DNA of 64,000 nucleotides from Paraferrimonas sp. SM1919 (GCF_010993985.1 NZ_WINH01000003.1:124001-188000); one strand, 5' to 3'; positions 1 to 11,087 are shown, counted from the stretch's first letter. Numbers and translations are program-made. Notes: generated from the letters alone by a model not told the origin.

Positions 1-2073
1 GTACTGGCATTTAGAGTTACAGGTTTCAAAAGTAACCGAGATGGCACCGTATCCGATGTGAACTTTGGTGAGAATATCTATAACGATCGCAATCGCTATG
101 GTTTGAAAGCACAAATGCTGTATACCCCGACCGATACTCTTTCATTGCGGGTAATTGCCGATTACGGCGAAATAGATGAAGTCTGTTGTGCCGCAGGTCC
201 TATGGTCAGTAACTTTTATAAAGAAGGCTCACCAACTGAAGCCGGCACTGATACCATATTTGCCATGCCACCATTTAACGCCACCATTATCCCAGATAGC
301 CAGTACGACCAGCGTGTCGTTGCTCTGGCACTTGCTCCTATTGCTAAAATGACAGACAAAGGCATATCCGCCGAGCTGCAATGGGACATAAACTCAAGTT
401 GGAAGATGACTTCGATTACTGCCGGTCGTCAATATGAATCCTTTGACTACTCGAATAGTTCTTATATCGACCTTGATATATCAAACCGAGATAATCACGC
501 CCTACAGAAGTCTTTCTCCCAAGAGTTAAGATTTGATTACACCTCAGAAAAATTTAATGCCATCACCGGTCTTTATTACTTCCAGAATGATCAAACGGTA
601 GATTCTGCCACCATTATTGGGGAAGACTTTAACCCGTTCTTTATGAACTTTATTCTGCCAAATGCTGTTAATCAGTTAGACCCTGTATTAATGCAGATGA
701 ACCCACAAGCTACCCCTGAATGGATTGCCGCGCAAAAGCAACAGCTGTTAGGTGTGTTTGATGGTATTGATATGCTAAGCATGATTTCAGGCGGCACTAT
801 TGCTCCCGCCGGGATCGCCGGGTTATCTGAAACCAGCTATAACGCCAATTCAGCACAGGAGCAAAAAAGTTTTGCTATTTTTGGCCAATTCGATGTTGCC
901 CTAAGTGATACCACAACACTAACTGCTGGTTTACGTTGGACCAAAGAAACCAAAGACATGGTCAACGTGTTTACGGAAGATTTACCAACGGGCGCAGCAC
1001 ACCCTGATGATATGCGTACCGCACAGGAGTTAATTCCTAACATGCTGGCTGCCGCGGGTAGCTTAGGGGCAATTTTAGCGGATCCATCACTGTTAGGTTC
1101 ACCAGCATTACCACAAATAACTGCGGCTTTAGCGCCATTCCAACAAGATAACTGGGGTGCGCAAATCACCAGTCCAGTGACCCGACTGCGCTCGGACTTA
1201 GCGGATAAAATCGATGATAACCAGCTAACGGGTACCATAAAATTAAGTTATCAACCTAATAGAACCACCTTAGTGTATGGTTCTTTTGGCACCGGTTATA
1301 AATCTGGTGGTATGAATACCGACCGCTTGGCAGAAGGCTTAGATCCTAAGTTCAAAGCTGAGAAATCCCAAGCATGGGAAATTGGCTTGAAAAAAGACTT
1401 CCCAGAGCAAAATATTCGTACCAATATCGCCGCCCACATCACCAAGGTTAAGGACTTCCAAGCCAATGCCTTTATTGGTGACAGTTTTAACCTAATGAAT
1501 GCAGGTGATTACGATACATCTGGATTTGAGTTTGAAGGCACCTGGTTAGCTACAGAACTAACCAACTTCAATGTGATGTACGCCCACACCAAAGCCACCT
1601 ATGCCAGCTTTGAAAAAGGCCCTTGTTGGAATGCCACACCATGGCACTTCGGCATACAAGATCCCGGTCAAGAAAGTGAAATCCCATGGATGCCCAACAG
1701 CTATTGTAATCGCAAGGATGGCCGCCCAATAGGCCAACCGGAAGATCAACTATTGGTTGCTGCCAAACAAATCTTGCCCATTTCTGACAGTATTTACAGC
1801 TATGCGGTATTAGAATATAGCCTCCAAGGTGATCTCTATACCGATGGTAGTAATGATCCACTGAGTTACCGTGGCTCTGTCGGTCTTTGGAATGCACGCT
1901 TGAATTTCAACATAGAATCCGTTGATCTTGATGTTAATTTTTGGGCTAAAAACATCGGCAATAAAAAGTATTTCAGCCAAGCCAGTTTCCCTGGACCACT
2001 GCAACCAGGTAAGTTGTATAACTTTTACGCAGAACCTGCCACTTATGGCGTTACTATTAAGAAGCGTTTTTAA
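1..2073 (+). CDS. TonB-dependent receptor, C-terminal part (5' end outside window)
   Basis: The reading frame is open from the first base, so the plug domain and signal peptide lie upstream of the window. What remains is an outer-membrane beta-barrel: alternating aromatic/hydrophobic strands, a GLRW-TKETKD strand typical of these receptors, the GYKSGGMN loop near codon 435, the KNIGNKKYF strand near the end, and a terminal Phe (…IKKRF), the C-terminal signature recognised by the BAM assembly machinery. Such receptors import ligands larger or scarcer than porins allow, powered by TonB-ExbB-ExbD. The substrate cannot be read from the sequence. A GC-rich hairpin follows, then a TetR regulator and a GST-like gene on the same strand, which suggests a small-molecule uptake locus rather than plain iron uptake. 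The receptor class is sure; the ligand is unknown. Confidence 0.93.
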   Translation, partial: VLAFRVTGFKSNRDGTVSDVNFGENIYNDRNRYGLKAQMLYTPTDTLSLRVIADYGEIDEVCCAAGPMVSNFYKEGSPTEAGTDTIFAMPPFNATIIPDSQYDQRVVALALAPIAKMTDKGISAELQWDINSSWKMTSITAGRQYESFDYSNSSYIDLDISNRDNHALQKSFSQELRFDYTSEKFNAITGLYYFQNDQTVDSATIIGEDFNPFFMNFILPNAVNQLDPVLMQMNPQATPEWIAAQKQQLLGVFDGIDMLSMISGGTIAPAGIAGLSETSYNANSAQEQKSFAIFGQFDVALSDTTTLTAGLRWTKETKDMVNVFTEDLPTGAAHPDDMRTAQELIPNMLAAAGSLGAILADPSLLGSPALPQITAALAPFQQDNWGAQITSPVTRLRSDLADKIDDNQLTGTIKLSYQPNRTTLVYGSFGTGYKSGGMNTDRLAEGLDPKFKAEKSQAWEIGLKKDFPEQNIRTNIAAHITKVKDFQANAFIGDSFNLMNAGDYDTSGFEFEGTWLATELTNFNVMYAHTKATYASFEKGPCWNATPWHFGIQDPGQESEIPWMPNSYCNRKDGRPIGQPEDQLLVAAKQILPISDSIYSYAVLEYSLQGDLYTDGSNDPLSYRGSVGLWNARLNFNIESVDLDVNFWAKNIGNKKYFSQASFPGPLQPGKLYNFYAEPATYGVTIKKRF

Positions 2074-2099
2074 TCAAAATATTAAAATCGAACCACAAT

Positions 2100-2120
2100 G
2101 GCGCGCACTGCGCGCCTTTG
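2100..2120 (+). terminator. Hairpin after TonB receptor
   Basis: GGCGCGC (2100-2106), a 3-nt loop and GCGCGCC (2110-2116), followed by TTTG. It is a strong GC stem with a short T run, placed 27 nt after the receptor stop, so probably a rho-independent terminator separating the receptor from the TetR gene. Confidence 0.6.
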
Positions 2121-2179
2121 TCATTAACGGTTTTCATTTGTAGTCATCTTTTCAATTTGGCAAAATAGCGACTCAATTT

Positions 2180-2785
2180 ATGGATAGAACAACAGGTAAG
2201 CCCGTGGCCCCAGCTGTAACCGATGGTCGTAAACAACGCTCTAATGCCTCACGCCAAAAAATTGTTCAAGCTTTCTTTGAGCTGATTGGTGCTGGTAATA
2301 TCAACCCAAGTGCTGAACAAATTGCCACCCATTCTGGTGTCGCTTTACGTACCGTATTTAGACGTTTCAATGAAATAGAATTACTCTATCGAGAGCTGAA
2401 TACTAAAATTGAAGAAATCTTTGCTGATGAAGTGTTTGAGCCCTTGCCTCAATTGCCTTGGCAACAATCTCTCGATAGTGTGCTTGAGCGCAAGATGTCT
2501 ATTTTTGAAAAAACCATCCCTTATCGCTTAGCCATGCGTAACTACAAACATAATTCCGAATTTCTGCAACAACGGTTACAACATTGGTTTAATGTTGAAG
2601 AAAAGGTATACAGTACTCACCTGCCTTTCGATCTTGAAAAAAACAAAGCCGCCTTTGAGGGCTTAATGCAGGCGACCTCGATAGATACCTATATGAGCTT
2701 AAGATACGACCGTAAGCTAAGCCAACAGCAGGCATATGAATGTATGCAAACCATGAGTAAAGGCATTTTAAGTCAGTTTAAATAA
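2180..2785 (+). CDS. TetR/AcrR-family transcriptional regulator
   Basis: A 201-residue protein with a basic, probably disordered first 20 residues and then a TetR-type helix-turn-helix at about residues 25-65 (QKIVQAFFELIG, then SAEQIATHSGVALRTVFRRF). The C-terminal two thirds is all-helical and divergent, as expected for the ligand-binding half. Family members are usually repressors released by a small ligand, often controlling adjacent catabolic or efflux genes. The GST-like gene starts 4 nt after its stop, so the two are surely co-transcribed, and the TonB receptor is just upstream. A TGTCATT half-site at 2119-2125 resembles the TGACA-type motif in front of the sulfatase clusters at 25.1 and 54.75 kb. 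That this regulator binds there is only an inference. It is the sole TetR gene in the window. Confidence 0.9.
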   Translation: MDRTTGKPVAPAVTDGRKQRSNASRQKIVQAFFELIGAGNINPSAEQIATHSGVALRTVFRRFNEIELLYRELNTKIEEIFADEVFEPLPQLPWQQSLDSVLERKMSIFEKTIPYRLAMRNYKHNSEFLQQRLQHWFNVEEKVYSTHLPFDLEKNKAAFEGLMQATSIDTYMSLRYDRKLSQQQAYECMQTMSKGILSQFK

Positions 2786-2789
2786 TCTA

Positions 2790-3959
2790 TTGACACAAAA
2801 CGTGCCACAAACTAAGCTAGTTTTATACACTCCAGGTTATGGACAACATGTGGCATATACCCTCTTTAAATCAGACATTTCTTATTTTTCCGGCAAAGTA
2901 GAGGCTTACCTTAATTACAAAGGCATTAACCATACTAAAGTAGACTGCAATGCCCTTACCCTAAGAACACTCGCCAAGCATACTGGCTTTGCCAAAATGC
3001 CTGCGATAGATTGCGGTAATGGGCAGTGGTTAACTGATTCTAGCTTGATCATTGAATACCTTGAGCAACAACATCCTAGCCTAAGTATTATTCCAAGTTC
3101 AGCAGCGTTAGCATTTTTAGCCAAACTGATTGAAGACTACGCCGATGAATGGTTATGGCGCCCAGCCATGTGGTGGCGCTGGCAACCTAAAGCCAGTCGT
3201 GTTTGCTTAGGCCGCCGAATATTCTCGCAAATGTTTCATCCGAGTTTAGCAGTGCTAGGTGGCTGGTATTTTGGCCACCGCCAGCGCTACCACTGGTTAT
3301 GGGGTGATGGCATGGACAAGCATAACGAAACTGCCATTAAGCACATGCTATACCTTGAGTTAGAAACCCTAGAAAGCCTCTTAACAAACAATCATTATCT
3401 GTTTGGCGATAAACCTTGTTTGGCAGATTTTGGTTATTTTGCTTCGATGTTTCGTCACTTTGCTAATGATCCCATCTCTGGCGAAGTAGTGCGACGCCAA
3501 GCACCTAATACCCACCTTTGGTTGGCCAGAATGTGGTCACAGCCGGGGCATGACCAGGCGGATAACCAATACCAATGGCCTGCTAAAGAACAGATGGGAC
3601 CACTACTCGGGCGAATATTTAATGACTACCTGCCCTATTTACATCAAAACGCTGATGCCTTTGCCAACAAGCACAAGCGTTTTAATTATCAGGGCCATAG
3701 CTTTAATCTTAAGGGCACGGTAACCGATACCTATAGAGTGTGGGCACTGCAGCAATTACAGTTGGCTTATCAGGCGCTTAACGTCGTTGAGCAGCAACAA
3801 TTACAACAGTATTTACACCCCTTTGATTTAGCACCATTGGCCAAACCTGTAACCATCGCTACGGGCTTAGAGCAAAGCTTTCAATTGCCAATTAGCAAGG
3901 ATACCCCTAAACCCAAATATCCTTGGTATCAAGCCATTTTCGGACAAGCTCGAAACTAA
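2790..3959 (+). CDS. Glutathione S-transferase-like protein, extended form
   Basis: The N-terminal 100 residues are a thioredoxin-fold GST domain: SGKVEAYLNYKG near residue 35, the conserved cis-Pro segment KMPAI near 69, and TDSSLIIEYLEQ near 83. A helical GST C-terminal domain follows (HYLFGDKPCLADFGYFA near 203). At 389 residues it is much longer than usual GSTs (200-230); the extra roughly 130 C-terminal residues belong to no domain I recognise. The start is a TTG, chosen because it lies 4 nt after the TetR stop and no ATG occurs before the conserved Met near residue 70. It is clearly paralogous to the GST-like gene at 22009-23115, which has the same extended layout. Glutathione conjugation or reductive cleavage of a hydrophobic substrate is the family expectation; the actual reaction is unknown. 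Confidence 0.82.
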   Translation: MTQNVPQTKLVLYTPGYGQHVAYTLFKSDISYFSGKVEAYLNYKGINHTKVDCNALTLRTLAKHTGFAKMPAIDCGNGQWLTDSSLIIEYLEQQHPSLSIIPSSAALAFLAKLIEDYADEWLWRPAMWWRWQPKASRVCLGRRIFSQMFHPSLAVLGGWYFGHRQRYHWLWGDGMDKHNETAIKHMLYLELETLESLLTNNHYLFGDKPCLADFGYFASMFRHFANDPISGEVVRRQAPNTHLWLARMWSQPGHDQADNQYQWPAKEQMGPLLGRIFNDYLPYLHQNADAFANKHKRFNYQGHSFNLKGTVTDTYRVWALQQLQLAYQALNVVEQQQLQQYLHPFDLAPLAKPVTIATGLEQSFQLPISKDTPKPKYPWYQAIFGQARN

Positions 3960-4026
3960 CGATGACACTAGCGGTAAAGTAATTAAACCCCTTGCTGCAT
4001 TCATGATTAAGGCCACTAGCAACAAA

Positions 4027-4060
4027 GCCCAATATCGATTTAAAAATCGATTACTTGGGC
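4027..4060. repeat. Imperfect inverted repeat (intergenic hairpin)
   Basis: GCCCAA…TTGGGC outer arms (4027-4032 and 4055-4060) enclose an inner ATCGATTT/AATCGAT arm, a roughly 14-bp interrupted stem. A second, perfect 8-bp hairpin (CCATTGAA/TTCAATGG) lies at 4129-4152. Neither has a clear T run. They may end transcription of the GST gene or be decayed mobile DNA. Confidence 0.45.
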
Positions 4061-4202
4061 AGTTGTATTGATGATGGCTTAACCTATTCCCATCAAAACT
4101 ATACCGAAAGCCCACATTGTTATGTAGGCCATTGAACAGGACTATTCAATGGCTAAATCGAGCATATAGGCGGGACTAAATTAACTTTAGTAATTTGATT
4201 AT

Positions 4203-4535
4203 TCATTGCTTTTTAACATACTTAGCGGTCACCATCATTTCCCCACCACCATCGAGTTTGCAGTCGAGTTGATGGTCTTTGCCATCATTGATGCTGCGGA
4301 TCGTCGCCTTGGCACCAATCTTTAATACCTTTGAACTGCCCTTTACTTTCAGATCTTTAATAAAGGTCACCTTATCACCTTGACTGAGAATATGACCGTT
4401 AACATCTTTAACAAATAAACGATCATCGCTGGTATCATTTGGGTTCCATTCATTGCCACATTCTGGACAAACTAGGTTGGCTTGATCTTGATAAACGTAT
4501 TCTGAATGGCATTCAGGACATGGGGGTAAGGACAT
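4203..4535 (-). CDS. yjdM: Zinc-ribbon protein YjdM (PhnA-like)
   Basis: A 110-residue protein. An N-terminal zinc ribbon uses C6, C9, C23 and C26 (CPEC…CPEC), followed by a compact beta-rich domain containing the strongly conserved KDLKVKGSS segment and ending in FVKK/YVKK-type residues. This matches E. coli YjdM, formerly called PhnA, over its full length. The old link to phosphonate metabolism is not supported by function, and the role remains unclear. It stands alone, convergent with the GST gene and 190 bp downstream of the FAD oxidoreductase gene. The length and start agree with the family. Confidence 0.93.
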   Translation of the reverse strand: MSLPPCPECHSEYVYQDQANLVCPECGNEWNPNDTSDDRLFVKDVNGHILSQGDKVTFIKDLKVKGSSKVLKIGAKATIRSINDGKDHQLDCKLDGGGEMMVTAKYVKKQ

Positions 4536-4727
4536 AGTTTTATTCCAATTTATATGTAAGTTTTACTTAAGGCTAGGGTGATCCGAACACGGGCTTAAAA
4601 GTTTGAAACCTAAAAAGCCGAGCCTGATTTAACATAGGACAGGCAAATGGACTCGTCATTAGCCTGCCAATTGCCTGCAAATTTACCGCCCTAAACCTCA
4701 AAACTAACCGTTCTAAAACAATTTTAA

Positions 4728-6140
4728 TTACTTCGCTAAGGCTTCAGGATAACCGCGCTGAATGGCGATTTCCGCTGCTCTTTGAATAATTTGTTCAGTA
4801 CTAAAAGCTTTATTAGATTTTAGTACTGATGCAACATTAGCGTTTTTAACTAAGCCTTTATCAAATAAATCCTGATAAATAGCTTTTGCAGCGGGTAATG
4901 CCGAGGACAGCTTAACGATTTCTGAGCGTGCATAATTATGCTCCGTAAACGATGCTAATGAAGAACGCAAACTAGGATCATTGCCAGGGATCTGCTGGGC
5001 GCCAAATAATGGTTTCCCCCCCTTTTGTGCATGATGAAATGCCGGCACATAACGACTCATATGCGCAATTGCCTGTTGGGTACGCTCAACTACCACCTGC
5101 TCCGGCCAACCTTGCTTAATTTTATCAATATAGCGTTGTGCTAATTGGGGTTGCGCCGTGCTGCTGCCACTATTAACTAGGCCATCATCAAATAAAGTGA
5201 CTTGTGCAGTCATACCATGCAGTTGAAAATAACCATCCGCGTATGGAGTAAGCTGAGCCATACCATTAATAGTGCCACGCTCACCGTGAAATACCACTTC
5301 TGGCCAATGCTCATTGTTTTGCCATTTAGTAATATAAGCCGCTTTAAATTCAACAAAACGTTGCCTTTGGATCCCTAACTTATCGTCGATCTCACCAGAT
5401 CTAAAACCACAAGCATTCACAACATAATCAAAATAAAGGTTATCGCTGCGGCTATTGGTTAGCTGTAAATGCCAACCTTGATTACTTTGGCTAATTTCTG
5501 TCACCCTAGTATTGAGTCGCACCTGCAAATTAGGTAACTGAGCCGCTGCCATTTCACAACTGGCGGCAACCCTAAAAACACTGACGCCATATTCTTGTAC
5601 CAATACCACAGGGTACTTGATCGATTCCAAATCAACATTATTTGCAAAGGCCACCAACCAATCATTATTCGATTGCGGTACTGAGTTTAACTGCGTACCT
5701 TTTAGGCTTAACAAATCTTCTTTGCTAAAGAGTTGACAATAATCTTCTACCTTGCCTAATAATTCAAGTTCAGGTTGTTTGGCAACCAGCTGGCGGTAAT
5801 GTTCAGTTAACAGTGCTAATCGAGGTAATAACTCCTCTGGTTCACCAGGGTCGGTATTGGGTACAGTGATCACGGTAGGTCTGATCTTTACCGCTTGGGG
5901 AAAGCTAGCAAAAGTGTATAGCGATTGCTCAAGTAAACTTAAACATTGCTCATCAGAAATTTCACGGTAAAGACTACCACCGGCGTGCAAATGACATACC
6001 GGAGGTCCGTTTACCAATGCGTTTCCCTGCTCGATTAAGGTGACATTAAGTCCTTGCTCAGCAAGGTATAAAGCGGCACTGCTTCCTGCAACACCTGCAC
6101 CAATCACTGCAATTTTAACAGTGCTGTTTGATTGCGACAT
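4728..6140 (-). CDS. FAD-dependent oxidoreductase (DAO superfamily)
   Basis: A 470-residue protein opening with a Rossmann dinucleotide fold: GAGVAG at residues 14-19 and an acidic residue ending the second strand (VTLIEQG). The middle and C-terminal parts match the D-amino-acid-oxidase-like architecture (NACGFRSGEID near 245, substrate-domain strands after it). No signal peptide, so cytoplasmic. The gene starts 13 bp after the acyltransferase stop, so they are probably co-transcribed. The substrate is unknown; amine or hydroxy-acid oxidation is typical of the superfamily. No cofactor-covalent His motif is evident. Confidence 0.85.
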   Translation of the reverse strand: MSQSNSTVKIAVIGAGVAGSSAALYLAEQGLNVTLIEQGNALVNGPPVCHLHAGGSLYREISDEQCLSLLEQSLYTFASFPQAVKIRPTVITVPNTDPGEPEELLPRLALLTEHYRQLVAKQPELELLGKVEDYCQLFSKEDLLSLKGTQLNSVPQSNNDWLVAFANNVDLESIKYPVVLVQEYGVSVFRVAASCEMAAAQLPNLQVRLNTRVTEISQSNQGWHLQLTNSRSDNLYFDYVVNACGFRSGEIDDKLGIQRQRFVEFKAAYITKWQNNEHWPEVVFHGERGTINGMAQLTPYADGYFQLHGMTAQVTLFDDGLVNSGSSTAQPQLAQRYIDKIKQGWPEQVVVERTQQAIAHMSRYVPAFHHAQKGGKPLFGAQQIPGNDPSLRSSLASFTEHNYARSEIVKLSSALPAAKAIYQDLFDKGLVKNANVASVLKSNKAFSTEQIIQRAAEIAIQRGYPEALAK

Positions 6141-6153
6141 AATACAGCTTTGG

Positions 6154-7092
6154 TTATTGATAAACGCTAGGTTTACCTTCCTTTTGGGAACGGAAAATCT
6201 TTAAAAACCACATATATTGCTCGGGATGAGCCAAAATGACATTTTCAACCATTTTATTAAGGGTTAAAGCTTCCTCGTACTTACTAATATCTGCCGCCAT
6301 TTGCACGGGCTGTTGGACTTCGATAACGTGTCTACATCGAGTACGGTCATAACCAACATGGATCGGGATAATTGCAGCATTGCCCATCTTAGCCAGGCGT
6401 GATACCACTGGTAAGGTTGCTTTTTCAGTAGCAAAGAATGGGGTGAATTCTGAATTCTCTGGGCCTAAATCTTCATCTGGTAAATAAAAGAAACTATTAT
6501 CTTGTTTTAATTCCGATAACAGCGCTCGAATACCCGCCTCACGCATATAGATGCGGCCCCCCAATCGTGAGCGCATCCGGTTATTAAACCAATTAAATAG
6601 TTCATTCTTATGCGCTTTAGCCATGCTCACCATAGGTAAATCACTGTTAAGTCTCAAGCCAACATATTCTAACGCCCAAACATGAGGCATAATAAAAATG
6701 ATGGGCTTGCCCGCGGCCCTAACCTTATCAATATGCCCTTGACCTAAAACGATATTTCTCTTTTTTAAGCGTTTTTTGCTTCGAAATAACAATTCTCCAA
6801 GACCAAAAACAGAAATGAGGAACATAGTGATATTTTGGTTGAGTAAATCATCGATTTCAGCGGTTGATTTATCAGGAAAACATAAACTGAGATTGGTTTT
6901 AGCCACCTTCAATGGTCTTTGGGCAATCTTAACCACCAGTGGAGTTAATGCACTAGCCAAGCCATCTCTGAACCTAACCGGTACATAGGCCAAAATTGCG
7001 ATTAATCCAATAACAAGCCAAGTTCCCCAATTTTTGGGGTGCAATAGATGAATGTTAAAACTTGTATCAAACCATTTAGGGGCTCTAGCCAC
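6154..7092 (-). CDS. lpxM: Lipid A biosynthesis acyltransferase (LpxM/LpxL family)
   Basis: A 312-residue inner-membrane-anchored acyltransferase. A transmembrane segment lies at about residues 24-40 and the catalytic H-X4-E motif is H137…E142 (HVWALE). Conserved downstream blocks are RMRSRLGGR, YLPDEDLGPENS and FFATEKATL. Family enzymes add a secondary acyl chain from acyl-ACP to Kdo2-lipid A on the inner face of the cytoplasmic membrane. The DEDLGPE block and the length favour LpxM (MsbB) over LpxL, although the paralogues are hard to separate by eye. The start is GTG, supported by a GGAG Shine-Dalgarno 6 nt upstream. It lies between ihfA and the FAD oxidoreductase gene. Confidence 0.88.
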   Translation of the reverse strand: MARAPKWFDTSFNIHLLHPKNWGTWLVIGLIAILAYVPVRFRDGLASALTPLVVKIAQRPLKVAKTNLSLCFPDKSTAEIDDLLNQNITMFLISVFGLGELLFRSKKRLKKRNIVLGQGHIDKVRAAGKPIIFIMPHVWALEYVGLRLNSDLPMVSMAKAHKNELFNWFNNRMRSRLGGRIYMREAGIRALLSELKQDNSFFYLPDEDLGPENSEFTPFFATEKATLPVVSRLAKMGNAAIIPIHVGYDRTRCRHVIEVQQPVQMAADISKYEEALTLNKMVENVILAHPEQYMWFLKIFRSQKEGKPSVYQ

Positions 7093-7174
7093 AACAACTC
7101 CAGAGAATAATTTTGTAGGTCGCTAATGTACTGTAATCAATAATATTTGTCATTAAATGAAAGTTTAAATACAC

Positions 7175-7199
7175 AAAAAGCCACCAGAAGGTGGCTTTT
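7175..7199. terminator. Rho-independent terminator after ihfA
   Basis: GCCACC (7180-7185) and GGTGGC (7190-7195) with A/T runs on both sides. Placed 17 bp after the ihfA stop on the minus strand, it ends the pheS-pheT-ihfA transcript. Confidence 0.85.
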
Positions 7200-7215
7200 A
7201 TTTAATAATTTTCAC

Positions 7216-7512
7216 TTACTTTTTGAGGTTGGTTTTTTCTACACGAACTTTGAGCTTTTGTCCGGGCCTGAAAGTCACCACACGTCTGGCTGAAATTGGA
7301 ATATCTTGACCAGTTTTAGGGTTTCGACCTGGACGTTCTGACTTATCACGCAGATCAAAATTACCAAAACCAGAAAGTTTTACTTGTTCACCGTTTGCTA
7401 GTGCGGCTCTTACTTCTTCAAAAAAGCTTTCCACTATCTCTTTTGCGTCACGCTTGTTAATGCCATACTCTTCAACTAGGTGTTCAGCCATTTCAGCCTT
7501 GGTAAGTGCCAT
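7216..7512 (-). CDS. ihfA: Integration host factor subunit alpha
   Basis: A 98-residue HU/IHF fold protein. The dimerisation helices are followed by the [11 protein letters not shown] strand and the DNA-clasping arm with R63-N64-P65 (P65 is the intercalating proline) and [14 protein letters not shown] at the end. IHF alpha pairs with IhfB and bends DNA sharply at specific sites, affecting recombination, replication and promoters. It begins 3 nt after the pheT stop, the classic pheS-pheT-ihfA order of gammaproteobacteria, and is closed by a strong hairpin. Identity is secure. Confidence 0.98.
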   Translation of the reverse strand: MALTKAEMAEHLVEEYGINKRDAKEIVESFFEEVRAALANGEQVKLSGFGNFDLRDKSERPGRNPKTGQDIPISARRVVTFRPGQKLKVRVEKTNLKK

Positions 7513-7515
7513 ATA

Positions 7516-9903
7516 TTAATCCCTCAAGGATGCGTTAAACTCTTGTTCAAGTTGAGAAACTACTGCATCAACAGTTTGTGCAATTTCTTTCTCTTCTAAT
7601 GTGTGGGTGGTTTCTTGCAGCGTTAATGCAATCGCCAGACTCTTATAGCCCTCGTCCACACCTTTACCACGATATACATCGAACAAGTTTAATCCAACTA
7701 ACTGATTTCCGCCAACTTTTCTAATAGTTTTTAGCACATTTTGTGCATTTACGCTATCTTCCACTACAATTGCTATGTCACGGCGGTTTGCCGGGAACTT
7801 AGAAATCGCTTTCGCTGCTGGTAGTTTAGCCTGAAGTAAAGCTTCTTGCTTGATTTCAAACAAAATTGTTCGGCCATTAACACCAAAAGTTTTTTCAAGT
7901 GTTGGATGCAGTGTACCAATCACCCCGATTTTTTCGCCATTTCGCAAAATATTTGCCGTTTGACCTGGGTGCAGACCATCAACGGTCGCTTTTTCAAGTT
8001 CAAACGATAAGCTATCTGCGGTTAATTCAAACAGTGCTTCAAGGTCACCTTTTAAGTCGAAGAAATCAACGCTGCGAACTGACTCGTCCCAATGTTCTTC
8101 GTTTTGGTTACCGGCAATCACTGCCGCAATCATTGGCTCTTGGTTAACACCCTGAGGAGCCTCTGCATCTGGTACAAAGCGTAAGCCGGTTTCAAATAAA
8201 CGAACACGACCTTGCTGACGGCTTTGGTTGTGGCTAACGGCATTAAGCAGCCCCGTCCACAGTGATAAGCGCATCGCTGACATATCCGCTGAAATTGGAT
8301 GTGGCAGGATCATTGGCTCAACGCCTGGGTGCAGGTTTGATTGCAGCTTAGGCTCAACAAAGCTGTAAGTGATGGCTTCTTGGAAACCTCGCGCGACTAA
8401 TGTGCGTCGTACTTTGGTTAAAGATAAAGTAGCCTCATCATGCACAGGCATATTCAGAGATGCCTTAGGTGCGGTGTTCGGAATGTTGTTGTAACCGAAA
8501 ATGCGAGCCACTTCTTCGATTAGGTCTTCTTCAATAGCCATATCGAAGCGGTAGCTTGGGGCAACCGCAGTCCACACATCATTAGCCAACGATACTTCAA
8601 AGCCTAAACGCTCAAGGATCTCAGTTACGTCGGCATCCTCAATGTGGTAGCCGATGATTTTATCTAGTTTGCTACGACGCAGCTCAATGGTGTTAGCTAC
8701 TGGAAGCTCGCTTGACTCTTCAGCTTTAACTACTGGACCTACTTCACCGCCACAAATTTCAACAATCAGTTTTGTTGCACGCTCAATGGCACGCTCTTGT
8801 AGCTTAGGATCCACACCACGCTCGTAGCGGTGTGATGAATCAGTGTGTAAACCGTAGCTACGGGCTTTACCCATAATGGCTAAACGATTAAAGAACGCAC
8901 ACTCAAGGATAATGTCAGTGGTATCAGTGGTAACACCTGATTGTTCGCCACCGAAAATACCTGCCATTGCCAATGCTTTGTTGTCATCGGCGATAACCAG
9001 GGTATCTTCACTTAGCTCAACTTCGTTACCATCTAATAACGTTAGTTTTTCGCCTTTAGTAGCGAAACGGGCATGAATGGCGCCGTCTACTTTATCGGCG
9101 TTGAATGCGTGCATAGGCTGACCTTGCTCCAGTAGAACAAAGTTAGTCACATCAACAATAGGATCGATGGAGCGAATGCCGCTACGACGCAGTTTTTCTT
9201 GCATCCATAGTGGTGTTTCAGCTTTAACATTAACGTTTTTAATGATACGCCCTAGGTACTTAGGACAAGCCTTTGGCGCGTCAAGTACGATAGTAGGTGC
9301 ATCAGTAATGGTTGCTGCAACAGCTTCAATCACTGGTGCTGTCACGTCCATACGGTTAAGTACGCCCACTTCACGAGCCATACCCACCATACCTAAACAG
9401 TCTGCACGGTTGGCGGTTAGATCAACGTCAATACTTACGTCATTTAGGTCTAAATATTCACGTACATCGGTACCAACAGGGGCATCAAGTGGTAGCTCGA
9501 TAATACCGTCAGACTCAACATCAATACCTAACTCAGAGAAAGAACACAACATACCGTGGCTTGGTTGACCACGCAGTTTGGCTTTCTTAATTTTAAAATC
9601 ACCAGGTAATACCGCACCCACAGTCGCAACCGCTACCTTTAGGCCTTGGCGACAGTTTGACGCGCCACATACGATATCAACTAATTCACCTGTACCTAGG
9701 TCAATTTTCGTGACACGCAGTTTGTCAGCGTCAGGGTGCTGACCACACTCCACCACTTCACCTACCATTACGCCGGTAAAATCGGCAGCCACTGGTGCTA
9801 GCTCGTCTACTTCTAGACCCGCCATTGTAATTTGTTCAGACAACTCATCGCGGCTGATCTCAGGGTTAACCCATTCGCGTAACCAAGATTCAGAAAATTT
9901 CAT
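7516..9903 (-). CDS. pheT: Phenylalanine-tRNA ligase beta subunit
   Basis: A 795-residue protein, normal for bacterial PheT. Domains in order: an N-terminal OB-fold tRNA-binding region (about residues 40-150, [13 protein letters not shown] and [10 protein letters not shown]), the B3/B4 domain (210-385), the B5 domain (400-470), the catalytic-like core (RVRLFETG near 572), and the C-terminal FDX-ACB anticodon-binding domain ([14 protein letters not shown] near 705). It forms the alpha2-beta2 enzyme with PheS and carries the editing site for mischarged Tyr-tRNA(Phe). It lies 15 bp downstream of pheS and 3 bp upstream of ihfA. Confidence 0.98.
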   Translation of the reverse strand: MKFSESWLREWVNPEISRDELSEQITMAGLEVDELAPVAADFTGVMVGEVVECGQHPDADKLRVTKIDLGTGELVDIVCGASNCRQGLKVAVATVGAVLPGDFKIKKAKLRGQPSHGMLCSFSELGIDVESDGIIELPLDAPVGTDVREYLDLNDVSIDVDLTANRADCLGMVGMAREVGVLNRMDVTAPVIEAVAATITDAPTIVLDAPKACPKYLGRIIKNVNVKAETPLWMQEKLRRSGIRSIDPIVDVTNFVLLEQGQPMHAFNADKVDGAIHARFATKGEKLTLLDGNEVELSEDTLVIADDNKALAMAGIFGGEQSGVTTDTTDIILECAFFNRLAIMGKARSYGLHTDSSHRYERGVDPKLQERAIERATKLIVEICGGEVGPVVKAEESSELPVANTIELRRSKLDKIIGYHIEDADVTEILERLGFEVSLANDVWTAVAPSYRFDMAIEEDLIEEVARIFGYNNIPNTAPKASLNMPVHDEATLSLTKVRRTLVARGFQEAITYSFVEPKLQSNLHPGVEPMILPHPISADMSAMRLSLWTGLLNAVSHNQSRQQGRVRLFETGLRFVPDAEAPQGVNQEPMIAAVIAGNQNEEHWDESVRSVDFFDLKGDLEALFELTADSLSFELEKATVDGLHPGQTANILRNGEKIGVIGTLHPTLEKTFGVNGRTILFEIKQEALLQAKLPAAKAISKFPANRRDIAIVVEDSVNAQNVLKTIRKVGGNQLVGLNLFDVYRGKGVDEGYKSLAIALTLQETTHTLEEKEIAQTVDAVVSQLEQEFNASLRD

Positions 9904-9918
9904 TTAATACTACTCCGC

Positions 9919-10968
<1,050 letters not shown>

Positions 10969-11087
10969 CTACTCAAGCTGACACACTTTTTCTAGTGACT
11001 AAGGTATTTTTTTAATCATTAATAAGTAAATAAACATTGGTTTATCAGTATCTTTGTTTAAATTTGCAACACGCAGTTAAATTTTGA

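Noticed and set aside
837..1238. Open frames antisense to the TonB receptor and other large genes
   Set aside because: They lie wholly within confirmed genes in other frames, lack ribosome sites and show no protein-like composition.
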